Counted from the first letter of the stretch, positions 1 through 9,825 are shown. The stretch: 64,000 nucleotides of DNA from Crateriforma spongiae (GCF_012290005.1 NZ_JAAXMS010000002.1:124001-188000), one strand, 5' to 3'. Notes: a model not told the origin generated them from the sequence alone. Made by a program: numbers and translations.

Positions 1-444
1 CGTGCCCGAATCGAGATGCGGAATCTGCTTCGCAAACTGGGCCAGTTGGGCAAAACGATCATCGTCAGCAGCCACATCCTGCCCGAACTTGCCGATGTCT
101 GTAACAAGGTCGGTATCATCGACAAAGGCGAAATGAAACAGAACGCGACCAAGGACGAAGTGATTCGAATGGTCCGCGAACACACGGTTCTGGAAATCCA
201 ACCATCGGTCCGCGATCAGATGTCACGAATCGGCGAATTGCTGGAACATCATGACAAGATCCAGGGCATCGAAACCGGCGACGACATGTTGCGAGTGGTG
301 CTAAAACGTGACGTCACCGATTACGCCGATCTGCCACGTTTGTTGATCGAAAACGGAATCGATCTGAAACGCTTTACCGAAGAAGAACTGGACTTGGAAT
401 CGGCCTTCATGGCCTTGACCAAAGGCACCAGCACGCGGATGTGA
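1..444 (+). CDS. ABC transporter ATP-binding protein, C-terminal part (cut by window start)
   Basis: The frame is open from the first base, so the true start lies upstream and only about 147 residues are visible. The visible part holds the end of the nucleotide-binding domain: the run IIVSSHILPELADVCNKVG contains the switch (H-loop) histidine and is followed by IIDKGEM, as in ABC-2 type exporters. The remaining roughly 100 residues are an accessory C-terminal domain rich in charged residues and ending in a helix (ESAFMALTKG) common in CcmA/NatA-like ATPases. It would drive export or bacitracin-type efflux with a permease encoded nearby, probably upstream because nothing suitable follows. It converges on holA with a 36-bp gap. 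Substrate unknown. Confidence 0.9.
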   Translation, partial: RARIEMRNLLRKLGQLGKTIIVSSHILPELADVCNKVGIIDKGEMKQNATKDEVIRMVREHTVLEIQPSVRDQMSRIGELLEHHDKIQGIETGDDMLRVVLKRDVTDYADLPRLLIENGIDLKRFTEEELDLESAFMALTKGTSTRM

Positions 445-480
445 TCTGCTGTTGATCGTTGGCCGTCTCAGGCCGGCAAA

Positions 481-1530
481 TCAGATCTTGGCCAGTCGCA
501 GAACAAACTGTTCCAACAACATTCGGTCACGACCTTCTTGGCTGTGGGTCCCCTTCAAACGCAGGTCGGCGTCCAATAGCCAAGGCAGCAACCGATTGGC
601 TCGTTCACGGCCTAACGACTTCAGTTGCTTCTTGGCACGTTGGATGTCACCCGGTCGGTGAATCCCCGCCGCCGCAATTGCGTCTTCCAACCGCCACACG
701 CGGCCTTCCTTTTCGCGATGCAACACCACCGATGTCGCCATGCCCAACCGCCGCAGCCACCATGCGATCTGGGGCAACAATGCGATCGGTCGTTGTCCGC
801 CACTGATCAACTTGTCCAGTTGGCGTAACGCTTCGGCCGCATCCCCAGCCGCAATGGCATCGGTGATTTGCCAGATGGTTTGGCCCTGCCAGCCGGCCAC
901 AATCTTTTCAACCAACGCTTCATCGATCGTGTCGCCAGGATTCTGATAGACCGCCAGCTTCGCGATCTCGGTTTCCAGCATGCCGATTTCTTCGCCCAAC
1001 ATTTCGATCAGTCGATCCGCCGCTCCGGCGGCCAACTTGCACCCGTGTCGACGCGCGATGTAACCGGTCAGAAACTTGCGACGCCCCGCAGCGGTCACCC
1101 CCAGTTTCTTGTCGGGCGAACTGGAACAGGCGACCAACAGATGATCCTTCACCACCGCCTTATAAATCCGCGTGTTGCTGGCAAGCGATCCCAGTTCTAG
1201 GACGAAACGATTTGCAGACGACGGCCGCGCGACGTACGCCTCCAGTTCGCCACGGTGTGCGGACAAAAACTTATCGGCGTCACGGACCACGATCGTTCGC
1301 TTTTCGCCCATGTCGAACAACGATGCGGTCTGCAGATCGTCTCGCAAGTCATTCCATCGCACCGCCTCGCCGTCAAATTGCGTGCGATCTCCTTCACGCG
1401 ACAATTCACTGATCACCCACGACCGCAACGTCGCGTCGCCGCCCGAGACGACGACGACGTCAGGAAGCTCTTGTTCGCCACCGGATGATTCGTTCTCGGG
1501 TAACCAGTCAAATGCGTGCCGAACAGGCAT
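481..1530 (-). CDS. holA: DNA polymerase III subunit delta
   Basis: This 349-residue protein has the size and layout of HolA, the clamp-loader subunit that opens the beta sliding clamp. An N-terminal AAA+-like domain (about 20-150) lacks a working P-loop, as is normal for delta. The lid and collar regions follow, with GEEIGMLETEIAKLAVY and the segment around QTIWQITDAIAAGD typical of the family. The C-terminal collar helices end in LLEQFVLRLAKI. It starts at an ATG and stands alone, facing the ABC gene. Sequence divergence of HolA is usual; the fit over the full length makes the call fairly secure. Confidence 0.88.
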   Translation of the reverse strand: MPVRHAFDWLPENESSGGEQELPDVVVVSGGDATLRSWVISELSREGDRTQFDGEAVRWNDLRDDLQTASLFDMGEKRTIVVRDADKFLSAHRGELEAYVARPSSANRFVLELGSLASNTRIYKAVVKDHLLVACSSSPDKKLGVTAAGRRKFLTGYIARRHGCKLAAGAADRLIEMLGEEIGMLETEIAKLAVYQNPGDTIDEALVEKIVAGWQGQTIWQITDAIAAGDAAEALRQLDKLISGGQRPIALLPQIAWWLRRLGMATSVVLHREKEGRVWRLEDAIAAAGIHRPGDIQRAKKQLKSLGRERANRLLPWLLDADLRLKGTHSQEGRDRMLLEQFVLRLAKI

Positions 1531-1743
1531 GAAAACCTCGCGTTAGAGACTTGCATCGGAGACTCGACGCATACCCAGCGACGCCCGAGCGGGAACGGTT
1601 GCACCGAATCATCTCGGCACGATAGCGACTTTCTCGCTGATGGAAACGTCCATCCGGAATGGGCCACCGTCGCTCCAGACTACTCGCCCCCCCCACCGCA
1701 GCTATAATCAACGCGTTCGGCAGAATTTTTTTTGGGTGGAACG

Positions 1744-2343
1744 ATGGCTGTCCTGCTGGTCTACGTCGCCTTGGTGACGTTATTTTGCGTCGCATTGGTT
1801 CGTGGCATTCGCCGCTCCCGATCGGGGGCGTCTTGGTCGCGGCACGACGAACCGACCGAGCAAGTCACATCGCGAACGCCGACCGTGGATTCCATTTTTG
1901 GGCTGTTCAGCGGTCTGTCGATGTTCCTGATGTTCTTCGCGGTGTCGCTATCAACACTATTGATCGCGGTTGATCGCTTTTTCATGCCACTGGAACTGGC
2001 CGCTCGGATTCCCTTGGAATCTGGTTGGGATCCCGCCCAGTGGAAAACCAATCTAAGCACCGGCCCGCATAACGTCAGCCAAAGCTACACCCACTGGCGA
2101 ATTTCCCAAGGGGATTCCTCCACGGACGCCAGCCGGCAAAAATCGTGGTTGTTGATGGCGTTCCCTGTCATCGTCGCGCTGACGTTGCTGACACTGCTGC
2201 TGTTTCAACAGATTTCGAAGGGATTCATCCACGCCGCGACCGAGGATTGGGTCCGGCAATCAGCGGAGGAAGAACTGGCCGACATTCGTTCGGCATATCA
2301 CCGCAACAACCTCCAGCGACGCCAGCGATATTCCAATCGATGA
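1744..2343 (+). CDS. hypothetical membrane protein
   Basis: About 199 residues with three predicted membrane helices: one at the N-terminus (AVLLVYVALVTLFCVALV), one near 50-75 (GLFSGLSMFLMFFAVSL) and one near 140-160 (LLMAFPVIVALTLLTLLLF), followed by a charged, probably cytoplasmic tail ending in an Arg-rich stretch. I chose the ATG at 1744 because GGTGG lies just upstream; a TTG 12 bases earlier is in frame. A TATAAT hexamer at 1703-1708 lies at a sensible distance for a -10 box, but no matching -35 is visible. No family recognised; it may be planctomycete-specific. Confidence 0.7.
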   Translation: MAVLLVYVALVTLFCVALVRGIRRSRSGASWSRHDEPTEQVTSRTPTVDSIFGLFSGLSMFLMFFAVSLSTLLIAVDRFFMPLELAARIPLESGWDPAQWKTNLSTGPHNVSQSYTHWRISQGDSSTDASRQKSWLLMAFPVIVALTLLTLLLFQQISKGFIHAATEDWVRQSAEEELADIRSAYHRNNLQRRQRYSNR

Positions 2344-2384
2344 TTTGCAGGTCCGATCGAACATCGGTCACAGGTGTCGGAGTC

Positions 2385-4385
2385 TTACTTGAACGATGCG
2401 CGTGGCAATCGACCCGCAGTCTGTTCACGTCCGTTGATCGGCGTGACACCGCCAAGCGTTCGGAATCCACGAATGCGTGCCCGAGGCGCCAAGCCCTGGG
2501 TGTCGATCGGGTCGGGCAGGGCATAGGACGTCACGTTCCCCGCCAGATCCGTCGCCGTCACCCGCAAATACAACTGGGGCGGCAAGCCTGGATCGGCCGG
2601 CCAAACATAGGGACCGTCCGGTCGCAGTCCGGCAGCGATCGTCGTCCAAGGTCCTTCGGCTTTCGGCGCAAAAGACAGGGTCACCGGACGCGCCGAAAGG
2701 TGTTCGTCGCCGGCGTCATATTGGATGATCAAACATCCGGTCGAATCGCCATCGCCATAGCGGGCGCCACGAATGCGAGTGGTCGGCGACGTCGTGTCGA
2801 CAACGACATTGATGTCCGCTGATTCACCGGCCAGCGGTGTCGGACTGCTCAATCCGCTAGACGCGACGACAACGATGCGGAAGCCGAACAGACCTTCCCC
2901 CTTGGTTTCGACGTCGAAAGGACTGGCAAGATCGGGATCTTCACCCCACTTTTCCCACGACTGTCCGCCGTCGACGCTGCCCCAAAGTTCTACCGCTTTG
3001 ATACCGTTGCTGCCGACCGCCTCCAGTTCATAGTCCAGACTGAATCGAGGCGAATCACTGTAGCGCACCGGAGCATCCACGGGGGTCGATGCAAAGGGCA
3101 CGAAGCTGGCGTCTGCGTCGTCGGAAACATCACCTTGCACCGGAGCGGGACTTGAATCCACCCTCGCGGACTGATACGTACGATCCGATGTGTTTTTTCG
3201 ATCCACCGGCGCTGTACCGATCGGACGCATGGCGTCTTGGACGCTACGCGGTTTCTGCATCACTTGTTCCGGATCCCACTGACGGTCCACACCGCCGGCG
3301 GCTTGCCAGCGACGGAGCGCGGACTGGCCGGGGCTTGCCAAATCTTCGGACGCGGGCTTGGCCGATTCTGGCATGGTCGGGGCCAATGCTCCCAGGCTGG
3401 GACCATTCAGCAGCCGTGATTGGGTGATTTCTTCGGGCGTCGCCGGTGGCGGCAAAGCGGCCGAATCGCCGGATAACGCCCCAGAATCGCCCGCGTTCTC
3501 CGGAACAGCAGCGTTCGATCCGCCGATCGGCACGGCGTGAATTCTCCGGGTGATCGGCACGCCAACCGAACGAACCGGCGGATTGGAGTGGCTGGAGACG
3601 TCGGATGCGACCAAAGCATCCGTCGCCTTGCCGCGATCGGCCAATCGGGTTCCCGGCCGCTGGGCCAATCTCGGCCGACGAATGACATCGCTGACGTGGG
3701 TCTTGTGTCCGAGTGAATCCATCGCCGAAACGCGAAGCGTCATTCCCCGCCAATCGCCCGACACGGGAAATTGAAACTGACTGGCACCGCGTCCTAGCGT
3801 CTGGTCCACTTTTTGCCATGCAGGCGCGCCGTCGATCAGGTACTGAATCAGAACGCCCTGAATCGCCGAGGCGTCATCGATGCGAACATCGGCTCGAACT
3901 TGCCCGTCTTCGGTCGCCTCGGCGTTTAGCTCAATGACCGGGCCGGTGGTATCCACCAGGACCTGGACGTCCGGCCGCAACTGTCCCGGTGGCGACACGC
4001 GGCCATCGGAATCCAACGTTCGAATGGCAAAGAAGTAACGTCCGTCGCTGGGGCTGGTCACGTCAAACGCTTCGGCCGGGAACGCTTGCCGACCCAGCAT
4101 TTGCCACTGCAGCGCCGGCGGCTGTGGCGTGTCATCATCCGACACCGACGCCACATACAACTGAACTTCCGCGGGCGCCGGCTGGTCTTGGCGGACCTGC
4201 ACAGGCAATGAAAAACTACGCTGCCCCACGATTGCGGCTTCGACGGCTCCCGATGGCTCCGGCGATCTGCCACCATCGGGCACCACCGTGCTTGCGGGCG
4301 GTCCGGCGTCGGGCGATGCGGGCGTTTGTGCGAACCCGACGCTGCCAGCCAATGCGACCGCCGCTACAAAACAACGGACGATCAT
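2385..4385 (-). CDS. secreted protein with Ig-like repeats, function unknown
   Basis: About 666 residues when started at the ATG at 4385, which gives a textbook signal peptide (MIVRCFVAAVALAGSVGFAQ). The frame stays open to 4769, but the extra 128 residues look non-coding and lack a signal sequence. The mature protein has at least three beta-rich modules. Two begin with VDTTGP or VDTTSP, and one holds VELWGSVDGGQSWEKWG and SPFDVETKGEGLFGFRI, a module often seen in planctomycete cell-surface proteins. They are joined by Pro/Ser-rich linkers. It lacks catalytic motifs, so a structural, adhesive or protein-binding role in the envelope is the likeliest inference. It is divergently placed to mnmG. 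Confidence 0.72.
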   Translation of the reverse strand: MIVRCFVAAVALAGSVGFAQTPASPDAGPPASTVVPDGGRSPEPSGAVEAAIVGQRSFSLPVQVRQDQPAPAEVQLYVASVSDDDTPQPPALQWQMLGRQAFPAEAFDVTSPSDGRYFFAIRTLDSDGRVSPPGQLRPDVQVLVDTTGPVIELNAEATEDGQVRADVRIDDASAIQGVLIQYLIDGAPAWQKVDQTLGRGASQFQFPVSGDWRGMTLRVSAMDSLGHKTHVSDVIRRPRLAQRPGTRLADRGKATDALVASDVSSHSNPPVRSVGVPITRRIHAVPIGGSNAAVPENAGDSGALSGDSAALPPPATPEEITQSRLLNGPSLGALAPTMPESAKPASEDLASPGQSALRRWQAAGGVDRQWDPEQVMQKPRSVQDAMRPIGTAPVDRKNTSDRTYQSARVDSSPAPVQGDVSDDADASFVPFASTPVDAPVRYSDSPRFSLDYELEAVGSNGIKAVELWGSVDGGQSWEKWGEDPDLASPFDVETKGEGLFGFRIVVVASSGLSSPTPLAGESADINVVVDTTSPTTRIRGARYGDGDSTGCLIIQYDAGDEHLSARPVTLSFAPKAEGPWTTIAAGLRPDGPYVWPADPGLPPQLYLRVTATDLAGNVTSYALPDPIDTQGLAPRARIRGFRTLGGVTPINGREQTAGRLPRASFK

Positions 4386-4838
4386 CCGAGGCGCAGCCGG
4401 CCACCGGCCGACGTTCCGGTCACCAAGCACGACGGCGGCGTCCAGCTTTCCGGCAGGTTTCGCATTCGATAGGACCATTGCCACGGGCGGGTCAATCTTG
4501 CATTGGGACTTGAACATTCGAAATTTGGCGAAAGACTGTGACCCATCGCGGATTCCAAACGCACGGGACCGGGGGCGGCGCAGCCGGCTGACCCACCGCA
4601 CACTTGCGGCTACGATCCATGAATCGTGGCGCCATTCTGGACGGCCGGGCATCATCATCGGTCTCGATTCGATTCTGGCGACGACAGGTTTCAGGCCTTC
4701 ACGAAAAGGCGCGGTCACAGTATCGAAATTCGGGTGACGTCCAGGCAGCTCTTGAGCCAATTCGTTCACGAGCCGGAATCCGCGCGCCCCCCCGACTCAA
4801 TTTTTCCACGTTTCTGACGATTTCGACTGAATTTGCCC
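4386..4838. other. intergenic stretch between divergent genes
   Basis: This 453-bp gap separates the start of the secreted Ig-like protein from mnmG. The leftward frame is open across most of it but shows no protein-like features. No convincing promoter, riboswitch or repeat was seen. Confidence 0.4.
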
Positions 4839-6686
4839 ATGTCCAACGTCCGCTACCACTACGACGTCATTGTCATCGGCGCCGGCCATGCGGGAACCGA
4901 AGCCGCGGCGGCCTCGGCACGTCTGGGGGCTCGAACCGCCTTGCTGACGACCAACCTGGATACGGTCGGCCAGATGTCGTGCAATCCCGCGATCGGCGGT
5001 GTGGCCAAGGGCCAGATCGTCCGCGAAGTCGACGCACTGGGCGGACTGATGGGCCAAGCCATCGACGCCACGGGCATTCAGTTTCGACTGTTGAACGTCC
5101 GCAAAGGCCCCGCGATGCACAGCCCGCGGGCCCAAGCCGACAAGCGGGGCTATCAACAACACATCAAACTGGCCATCGAATCCCAAGCCGGATTGGATCT
5201 TCGCCAGGAAACCGTGGACGATCTGATCACGGCCGAAGAGACCGATCCCGATGCCATCGAACGTGGCGTCCGCCATCGTGTTGTGGGCGTCAAAGTCCGT
5301 GGCGATGCCGAATACCTTGCTCCGACCGTGGTGCTGACGACGGGCACGTTCCTGCAAGCGATCATGCACACCGGCATGTCGACCACCGCCGGGGGCAGGG
5401 CAGGGGAGGGTACCACGCAAGGCATCAGCGGTGCGCTCGGTCGACTGGGTTTTGAAATTGATCGTTTCAAAACCGGAACCCCTCCCCGTTTGAATGCCAA
5501 AACCATCGACTTCGCCGCCCTGGATGTTCAACCCGGCGATGCGGTCCCGAAACCTTTTTCGTTCATGTCCGGCAAGCTGGACGTCCAGCAAATGCCCTGT
5601 CATCTGACATACACCAACGAAAACGTCCACCAACTGATTCGCGACAACCTGGACCGGGCACCGATGTATAGCGGTCGAATCGAATCACGAGGCCCGCGTT
5701 ATTGTCCGTCGATCGAAGACAAAATCGTCCGATTCGCCGACAAGTCGGAACACCAACTATTCCTAGAACCCGAGGGGCGACAGACGCACGAAGTCTATGT
5801 CAACGGAATTTCGACCAGTCTGCCACGCGACGTCCAAGACCAGATGTTTCCGCTGATCGCGGGCTGTGAAAAGGCCCAGATCATGCGGTACGGCTATGCG
5901 GTGGAATACGACTTCTGTCCACCAACACAATTGTGGCCACACCTGGAAACCAAGACCGTCGCGGGGCTGTTCTTTGCCGGCCAGATCAACGGTACGACAG
6001 GTTATGAAGAGGCCGCCGGACAAGGTTTAATCGCAGGGCTAAACGCCGCACGGTTGGTCGCCGGCCAGTCGACCTGGGTCCCCAGTCGCGATCAAGCGTA
6101 CATCGGTGTTTTGGTCGACGACCTGGTAACCGCCGGCACCGACGAACCGTATCGCATGTTTACAAGCCGTGCGGAATTTCGGCTGTTGCTGCGCCAGGAT
6201 AACGCGGATCGGCGTCTGACACCCATCGCCGACGAACTTGGTTTGATCGATTCACCACGTCGACAGCGGTTTGATGACAAGAAGAAACAAATCGAACACG
6301 CGATGGACTTGCTGAAAAAGATCCGCGTGGACGGGACACCAGGTGACGTCTACCTGCGTCGCAGCGAAGTCGACTGGGATGTGATGCGCGGCGTTGCACC
6401 GGAGCTTTCCGCGATCGACGATGAAGCCGCCCAACAATGTCTGTACGACATCAAATACGCAGGCTACATCACCCGCCAAAAAGCGGACGTTGAAAAACAA
6501 CGCCGTCATGCGGACAAGAAAATCCCTGCTTCCTTCGACTACTTGTCGATCGACGCATTGCGAATCGAAGCCAAAGAAAAACTGAACCGCGTTCGTCCGG
6601 TCAGTCTGGACCAAGCCAAACGAATCAGCGGCATCACCCCCGCCGACTTGGCGTTGGTGTTGGCACATTTGGAAAACCGGTCTTAG
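4839..6686 (+). CDS. mnmG: tRNA uridine-5-carboxymethylaminomethyl(34) synthesis enzyme MnmG
   Basis: The protein is 615 residues from the ATG at 4839 (an in-frame TTG lies six bases upstream). MnmG (GidA) is the FAD-dependent partner of MnmE and modifies the wobble uridine of several tRNAs. The N-terminal Rossmann motif is GAGHAG at 14-19; the conserved block GGVAKGQIVREVDALGG follows, then the NAD-binding insertion and the C-terminal helical domain that contacts MnmE and tRNA. Length is normal. MnmE is not in the window. The stop codon overlaps that of the FeoB-associated gene on the other strand. Confidence 0.97.
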   Translation: MSNVRYHYDVIVIGAGHAGTEAAAASARLGARTALLTTNLDTVGQMSCNPAIGGVAKGQIVREVDALGGLMGQAIDATGIQFRLLNVRKGPAMHSPRAQADKRGYQQHIKLAIESQAGLDLRQETVDDLITAEETDPDAIERGVRHRVVGVKVRGDAEYLAPTVVLTTGTFLQAIMHTGMSTTAGGRAGEGTTQGISGALGRLGFEIDRFKTGTPPRLNAKTIDFAALDVQPGDAVPKPFSFMSGKLDVQQMPCHLTYTNENVHQLIRDNLDRAPMYSGRIESRGPRYCPSIEDKIVRFADKSEHQLFLEPEGRQTHEVYVNGISTSLPRDVQDQMFPLIAGCEKAQIMRYGYAVEYDFCPPTQLWPHLETKTVAGLFFAGQINGTTGYEEAAGQGLIAGLNAARLVAGQSTWVPSRDQAYIGVLVDDLVTAGTDEPYRMFTSRAEFRLLLRQDNADRRLTPIADELGLIDSPRRQRFDDKKKQIEHAMDLLKKIRVDGTPGDVYLRRSEVDWDVMRGVAPELSAIDDEAAQQCLYDIKYAGYITRQKADVEKQRRHADKKIPASFDYLSIDALRIEAKEKLNRVRPVSLDQAKRISGITPADLALVLAHLENRS

Positions 6687-6970
6687 ACCTGCTTGGGATC
6701 GCCGCCCTGGGCGGAATGTTCCGACGCATCGTTTTCCGGTGCGTCACGACGAGACGGCGTCCCCAATGAAACCAACGGGACTTGCTTCGGTCCCGACGAA
6801 GACGGTTTAGATTTCGCGCAGTTGTAACAGCCCTGGATTCCTGAACCGCTGGATGCGGCATGCAAGTTTCGCATCACGCGTCGAACCACAAACGCCAAAG
6901 CCGTGAACACGATCACCAACGCCGCGATCGTTTGGGGCCAAGATGCATCGCCCATCATCCCGCCGACCAT
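6683..6970 (-). CDS. FeoB-associated Cys-rich membrane protein
   Basis: This 95-residue protein has one N-terminal membrane helix (TIAALVIVFTALAFVV) followed by a short basic stretch and GCYNCAKS, the CxxC pattern of the FeoB-associated Cys-rich family. It directly follows feoB: its ATG at 6970 lies inside the end of feoB, and a second ATG at 6958 overlaps the feoB stop as ATGA, so translation is probably coupled. The polar tail of about 45 residues is longer than in most relatives. The role inferred for the family is as a small accessory of the ferrous iron channel. Confidence 0.8.
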   Translation of the reverse strand: MVGGMMGDASWPQTIAALVIVFTALAFVVRRVMRNLHAASSGSGIQGCYNCAKSKPSSSGPKQVPLVSLGTPSRRDAPENDASEHSAQGGDPKQV

Positions 6971-9279
6971 AAAGAACCGACTTGATAGGTCAACATCGCT
7001 CCGATGTATGCCAAGACGGTCATGTACGTAAAGCTAAACACCGGCCAACGCCACGAATTTGTTTCGCGACGAATCACCAACAGCGTGCTGACACACTGCG
7101 CACACAGGGCAAAGAACACCATCACCGAAAGCACCGTGGGTACGGTGTAGACCGGTGATCCGTCGGGCCAGGTCGCGGCACGGATCGCACCGATCAGGCC
7201 TTCGTCTTCTTCATCGACGTCCCCGCCAAGTGAATAAATGGTGCCCAGGGTGCTGATGATGACTTCACGGGCCGGAAAACTTGCCAACGCGCCGACGCCG
7301 ATTTTCCAATCCCAGCCCAAAGGTCGAACGGCGGGCTCGATGGCATGACCGACTCGGCCCAGCAAGCTGGATTCCAATAGATCAGACGAGATCACTTTCA
7401 ATTCTTCCGACACTTCATCGCGACGTTGCATCAATGGTCCGGCGGGTGACGACTCCGATGCATCAAGCTGTTGCTTGATCTGAGCCAATTCGGCCTGCAA
7501 TTCATACTGCCGCGTGTGATCCCCCGGCCAATAAGCGGCGAACCAGATCAGGATCGATGCAGCCAAGATCAGCGTCCCGGCGCGGACCAAGAATTCCCGA
7601 CTGGCTTCCCACACTTTGGCGAACACGACCGTCGGATCAGGCCATTGATATTCGGGCAACTCCAACACAAACGGCGCGGCCTCCCCACGCAGCATCGTGT
7701 GCTTCAAGATCAACGAAACGGGGATCGCCACCAACACGCCGACCGCGTACATCGACATCAAAACCAGTGCCGGCAAACCTAGAAAACCCAGAATCGTGAC
7801 CGATGGGATGAACGCACCGATCAACAACAGGTAAACCGGCAAACGTGCACTACAGCTCATCAGCGGCGCGATCATCATCGTCGCAAAACGGTCGCGACGG
7901 TTTTCAATGACTCGAGTCGCCATCACCCCGGGGACCGCGCATGCGAAGGAGCTCATCAGTGGCAGGAACGATTTCCCGCTTAGCCCAAACAAACGCATGA
8001 TGCGATCGACCAAGAACGCCGCGCGGGCCATATAACCACAGTCTTCCAAAACCGCCAAAAAGAAGAACAGCAAAGCAATTTGGGGCACGAAGATCACAAC
8101 ACCGCCCACCCCGGCGATCACACCGTCGGTGATCAGGCTGCGCAGGATTCCCGGCTGCATGGCGTCGGTGACCAAGTCGCTGGCCCATCCCGTGGCGGCA
8201 TCGATCCAATCCATCGGATAGCCGGCCAACGAATAGATCGACTGAAACACCAACAACATCAGCCCGGCAAAAATAGCCAAGCCCAAGACGCGGTGCGTCA
8301 GGATGCCGTCCAGCGTGTCGGTCAAGCCGCCGCTGCCGCTGCCTTGCGAAAGGACGCCGTCCAGTTTTCGTCCGGCCCAGGTATAGCGGCTGCTGCATTC
8401 CATATCGACCACATCGTCGAAGTCGGAACGCAGTTGGTCGCGTGTTTCATTCAGCACGGGAAGTATCGCCGCGCCGAGTTTTCGAACCAGTCGCTTTTCC
8501 GCGGCGCCGCCACGATCCAACAGGGCTCGCTGCAGCAAATAGTCATCCGGCAGCTCAGCCGTGTTCGCGGGCAAGTCGTCGGTCGGATTGCCCGACTGAA
8601 CGGGAACACACGCGGACTGAATCAGGTGGCTGCGGAACTGATCACAGATCTGATAAAAGCTTTCCGGCAACGCCCAATCGTCACGTCGCTGGGATGCCGA
8701 CTCACTGCCGGCATCGCTTTGGCCGACGGACATGACCAGATCGGCCAGACGTTGTCGCAGTTCGTCGATACCGCCACGCTTACTGGCGCTGGTACTGACG
8801 ACGGGGCAGCCCAAGTTTTGCTCCAGACGTTGGGCATCAATCCGCAGCCCACGGGACTGGGCGGTGTCGGACATATTCAACACCACCAGCGTCGGTCGGC
8901 CCAGTTCCAGAACTTGGCTGACCAAGAACAAACTACGTTGCAGCAGCGTTGCGTTCAACACACAAACGATGACATCGACCGGAGGCTCCGATTGTAGGTC
9001 TCCCGACAACACCTCCACGGCAACCATTTCATCGGGCGACCGCGGAGCCAAGCTGTAGGTCCCGGGCAGGTCGATCAAATCCACCGGGCGATCGCCCAGC
9101 GTCATTCGCCCGACCTTTTTCGTAATGGTCACGCCCGGATAGTTGCCGGTGCGGACACGCATTCCCGCCAAGGCGTTGAACAGAGTGCTCTTGCCGGTAT
9201 TCGGATTCCCGACCAAGGCGACGCGAATCACATCAGTCGTCGAACCGGCGGGCGGTTGAAATTGATCGACCGACGCCAC
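6955..9279 (-). CDS. feoB: ferrous iron transport protein B
   Basis: About 774 residues. I start it at the GTG at 9279 because GGAGG (9289-9293 on the opposite strand) sits nine bases upstream; the frame runs on to a TTG at 9309. FeoB imports Fe(II) across the inner membrane. The cytoplasmic G domain has GNPNTGKS (about 24-31), the DLPGTYSL G3 region and NMSD as G4. A helical spacer follows, then the membrane core with two Gate domains and the FeoB C-terminal region (FFFLAVLEDCGYMARAAF, SCSARLPVY). A charged coiled insertion lies between the last membrane blocks. feoA is upstream and the Cys-rich partner downstream. Confidence 0.96.
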   Translation of the reverse strand: MASVDQFQPPAGSTTDVIRVALVGNPNTGKSTLFNALAGMRVRTGNYPGVTITKKVGRMTLGDRPVDLIDLPGTYSLAPRSPDEMVAVEVLSGDLQSEPPVDVIVCVLNATLLQRSLFLVSQVLELGRPTLVVLNMSDTAQSRGLRIDAQRLEQNLGCPVVSTSASKRGGIDELRQRLADLVMSVGQSDAGSESASQRRDDWALPESFYQICDQFRSHLIQSACVPVQSGNPTDDLPANTAELPDDYLLQRALLDRGGAAEKRLVRKLGAAILPVLNETRDQLRSDFDDVVDMECSSRYTWAGRKLDGVLSQGSGSGGLTDTLDGILTHRVLGLAIFAGLMLLVFQSIYSLAGYPMDWIDAATGWASDLVTDAMQPGILRSLITDGVIAGVGGVVIFVPQIALLFFFLAVLEDCGYMARAAFLVDRIMRLFGLSGKSFLPLMSSFACAVPGVMATRVIENRRDRFATMMIAPLMSCSARLPVYLLLIGAFIPSVTILGFLGLPALVLMSMYAVGVLVAIPVSLILKHTMLRGEAAPFVLELPEYQWPDPTVVFAKVWEASREFLVRAGTLILAASILIWFAAYWPGDHTRQYELQAELAQIKQQLDASESSPAGPLMQRRDEVSEELKVISSDLLESSLLGRVGHAIEPAVRPLGWDWKIGVGALASFPAREVIISTLGTIYSLGGDVDEEDEGLIGAIRAATWPDGSPVYTVPTVLSVMVFFALCAQCVSTLLVIRRETNSWRWPVFSFTYMTVLAYIGAMLTYQVGSLWSAG

Positions 9280-9372
9280 GTCGGTGCACCTCCACAGGCG
9301 TGTCGCCAAGAGAACGTCGTCGAAACGGATCCGCCTGTTACCGAATCGAAACGCCCGATCAACGGAGACTGA

Positions 9373-9609
9373 TTAAGAAGCCGATGCGGGTTCGAGATAG
9401 ACGCGTTGCGCCTCACCGCAACGCAGTGCAATCCGGCTGCCCTGGACGCTGCACTTCAGGGGATCTCCCAAGGGTGCGGCACGCAGAAACTGAATCGGCT
9501 GGCCGGGCACGAACCCCATTTCACGTAGCCGCGAGGCGATCCCGTCCACGCCTGCAATACGCACGATCGTGGCCTTTTCGCCGGGGCAAAGCTGATCCAA
9601 AGTCGTCAC
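9373..9609 (-). CDS. feoA: ferrous iron transport protein A
   Basis: A 78-residue SH3-like FeoA protein if started at the GTG at 9609, which has AGGTG a few bases upstream and gives the family's usual size. An ATG at 9651 in the same frame would add 14 residues but overlaps the Fur-box candidate. The core DQLCPGEKATIVRIAG and MGFVPGQPIQFL match the FeoA fold, a small cytosolic partner of FeoB. feoB starts 93 bp downstream, so the two are probably cotranscribed. Confidence 0.93.
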   Translation of the reverse strand: MTTLDQLCPGEKATIVRIAGVDGIASRLREMGFVPGQPIQFLRAAPLGDPLKCSVQGSRIALRCGEAQRVYLEPASAS

Positions 9610-9635
9610 GCGGTCACCTCGCTGATTACGTTTAT

Positions 9636-9650
9636 TGAGAATCGATCTCA
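9636..9650. promoter_or_regulatory. Fur-box candidate upstream of feoA
   Basis: TGAGAATCGATCTCA matches the classic Fur-type palindrome TGAGAATCATTCTCA at 13 of 15 positions. A third TGAGA half-site follows at 9653-9657, giving overlapping arms like those bound by two Fur dimers. It lies 27-41 bases before the chosen GTG start of feoA, where a repressor could block RNA polymerase. This fits iron-repressed control of feoAB; binding itself is inferred. Confidence 0.65.
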
Positions 9651-9825
9651 ACTGAGATACTGAAACTTTCGGCGTGCGTTGTCAAGCATCCCCGGCTTTT
9701 TTGCACCAAGAAATGTCAAAAAACGCTCGCGTGGTCATATCGCGGAAAAAACGAGGGTTCCGGCCGCTGGTCCGATGCGCCCCTTCGCCCCACCGTCGGG
9801 CGATAAGCGGGAAGATGAATTCACA

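Noticed and set aside
1703-1708. TATAAT before the 1744 membrane-protein gene
   Set aside because: A perfect -10 hexamer but no -35 at the right distance, so not listed as a promoter.
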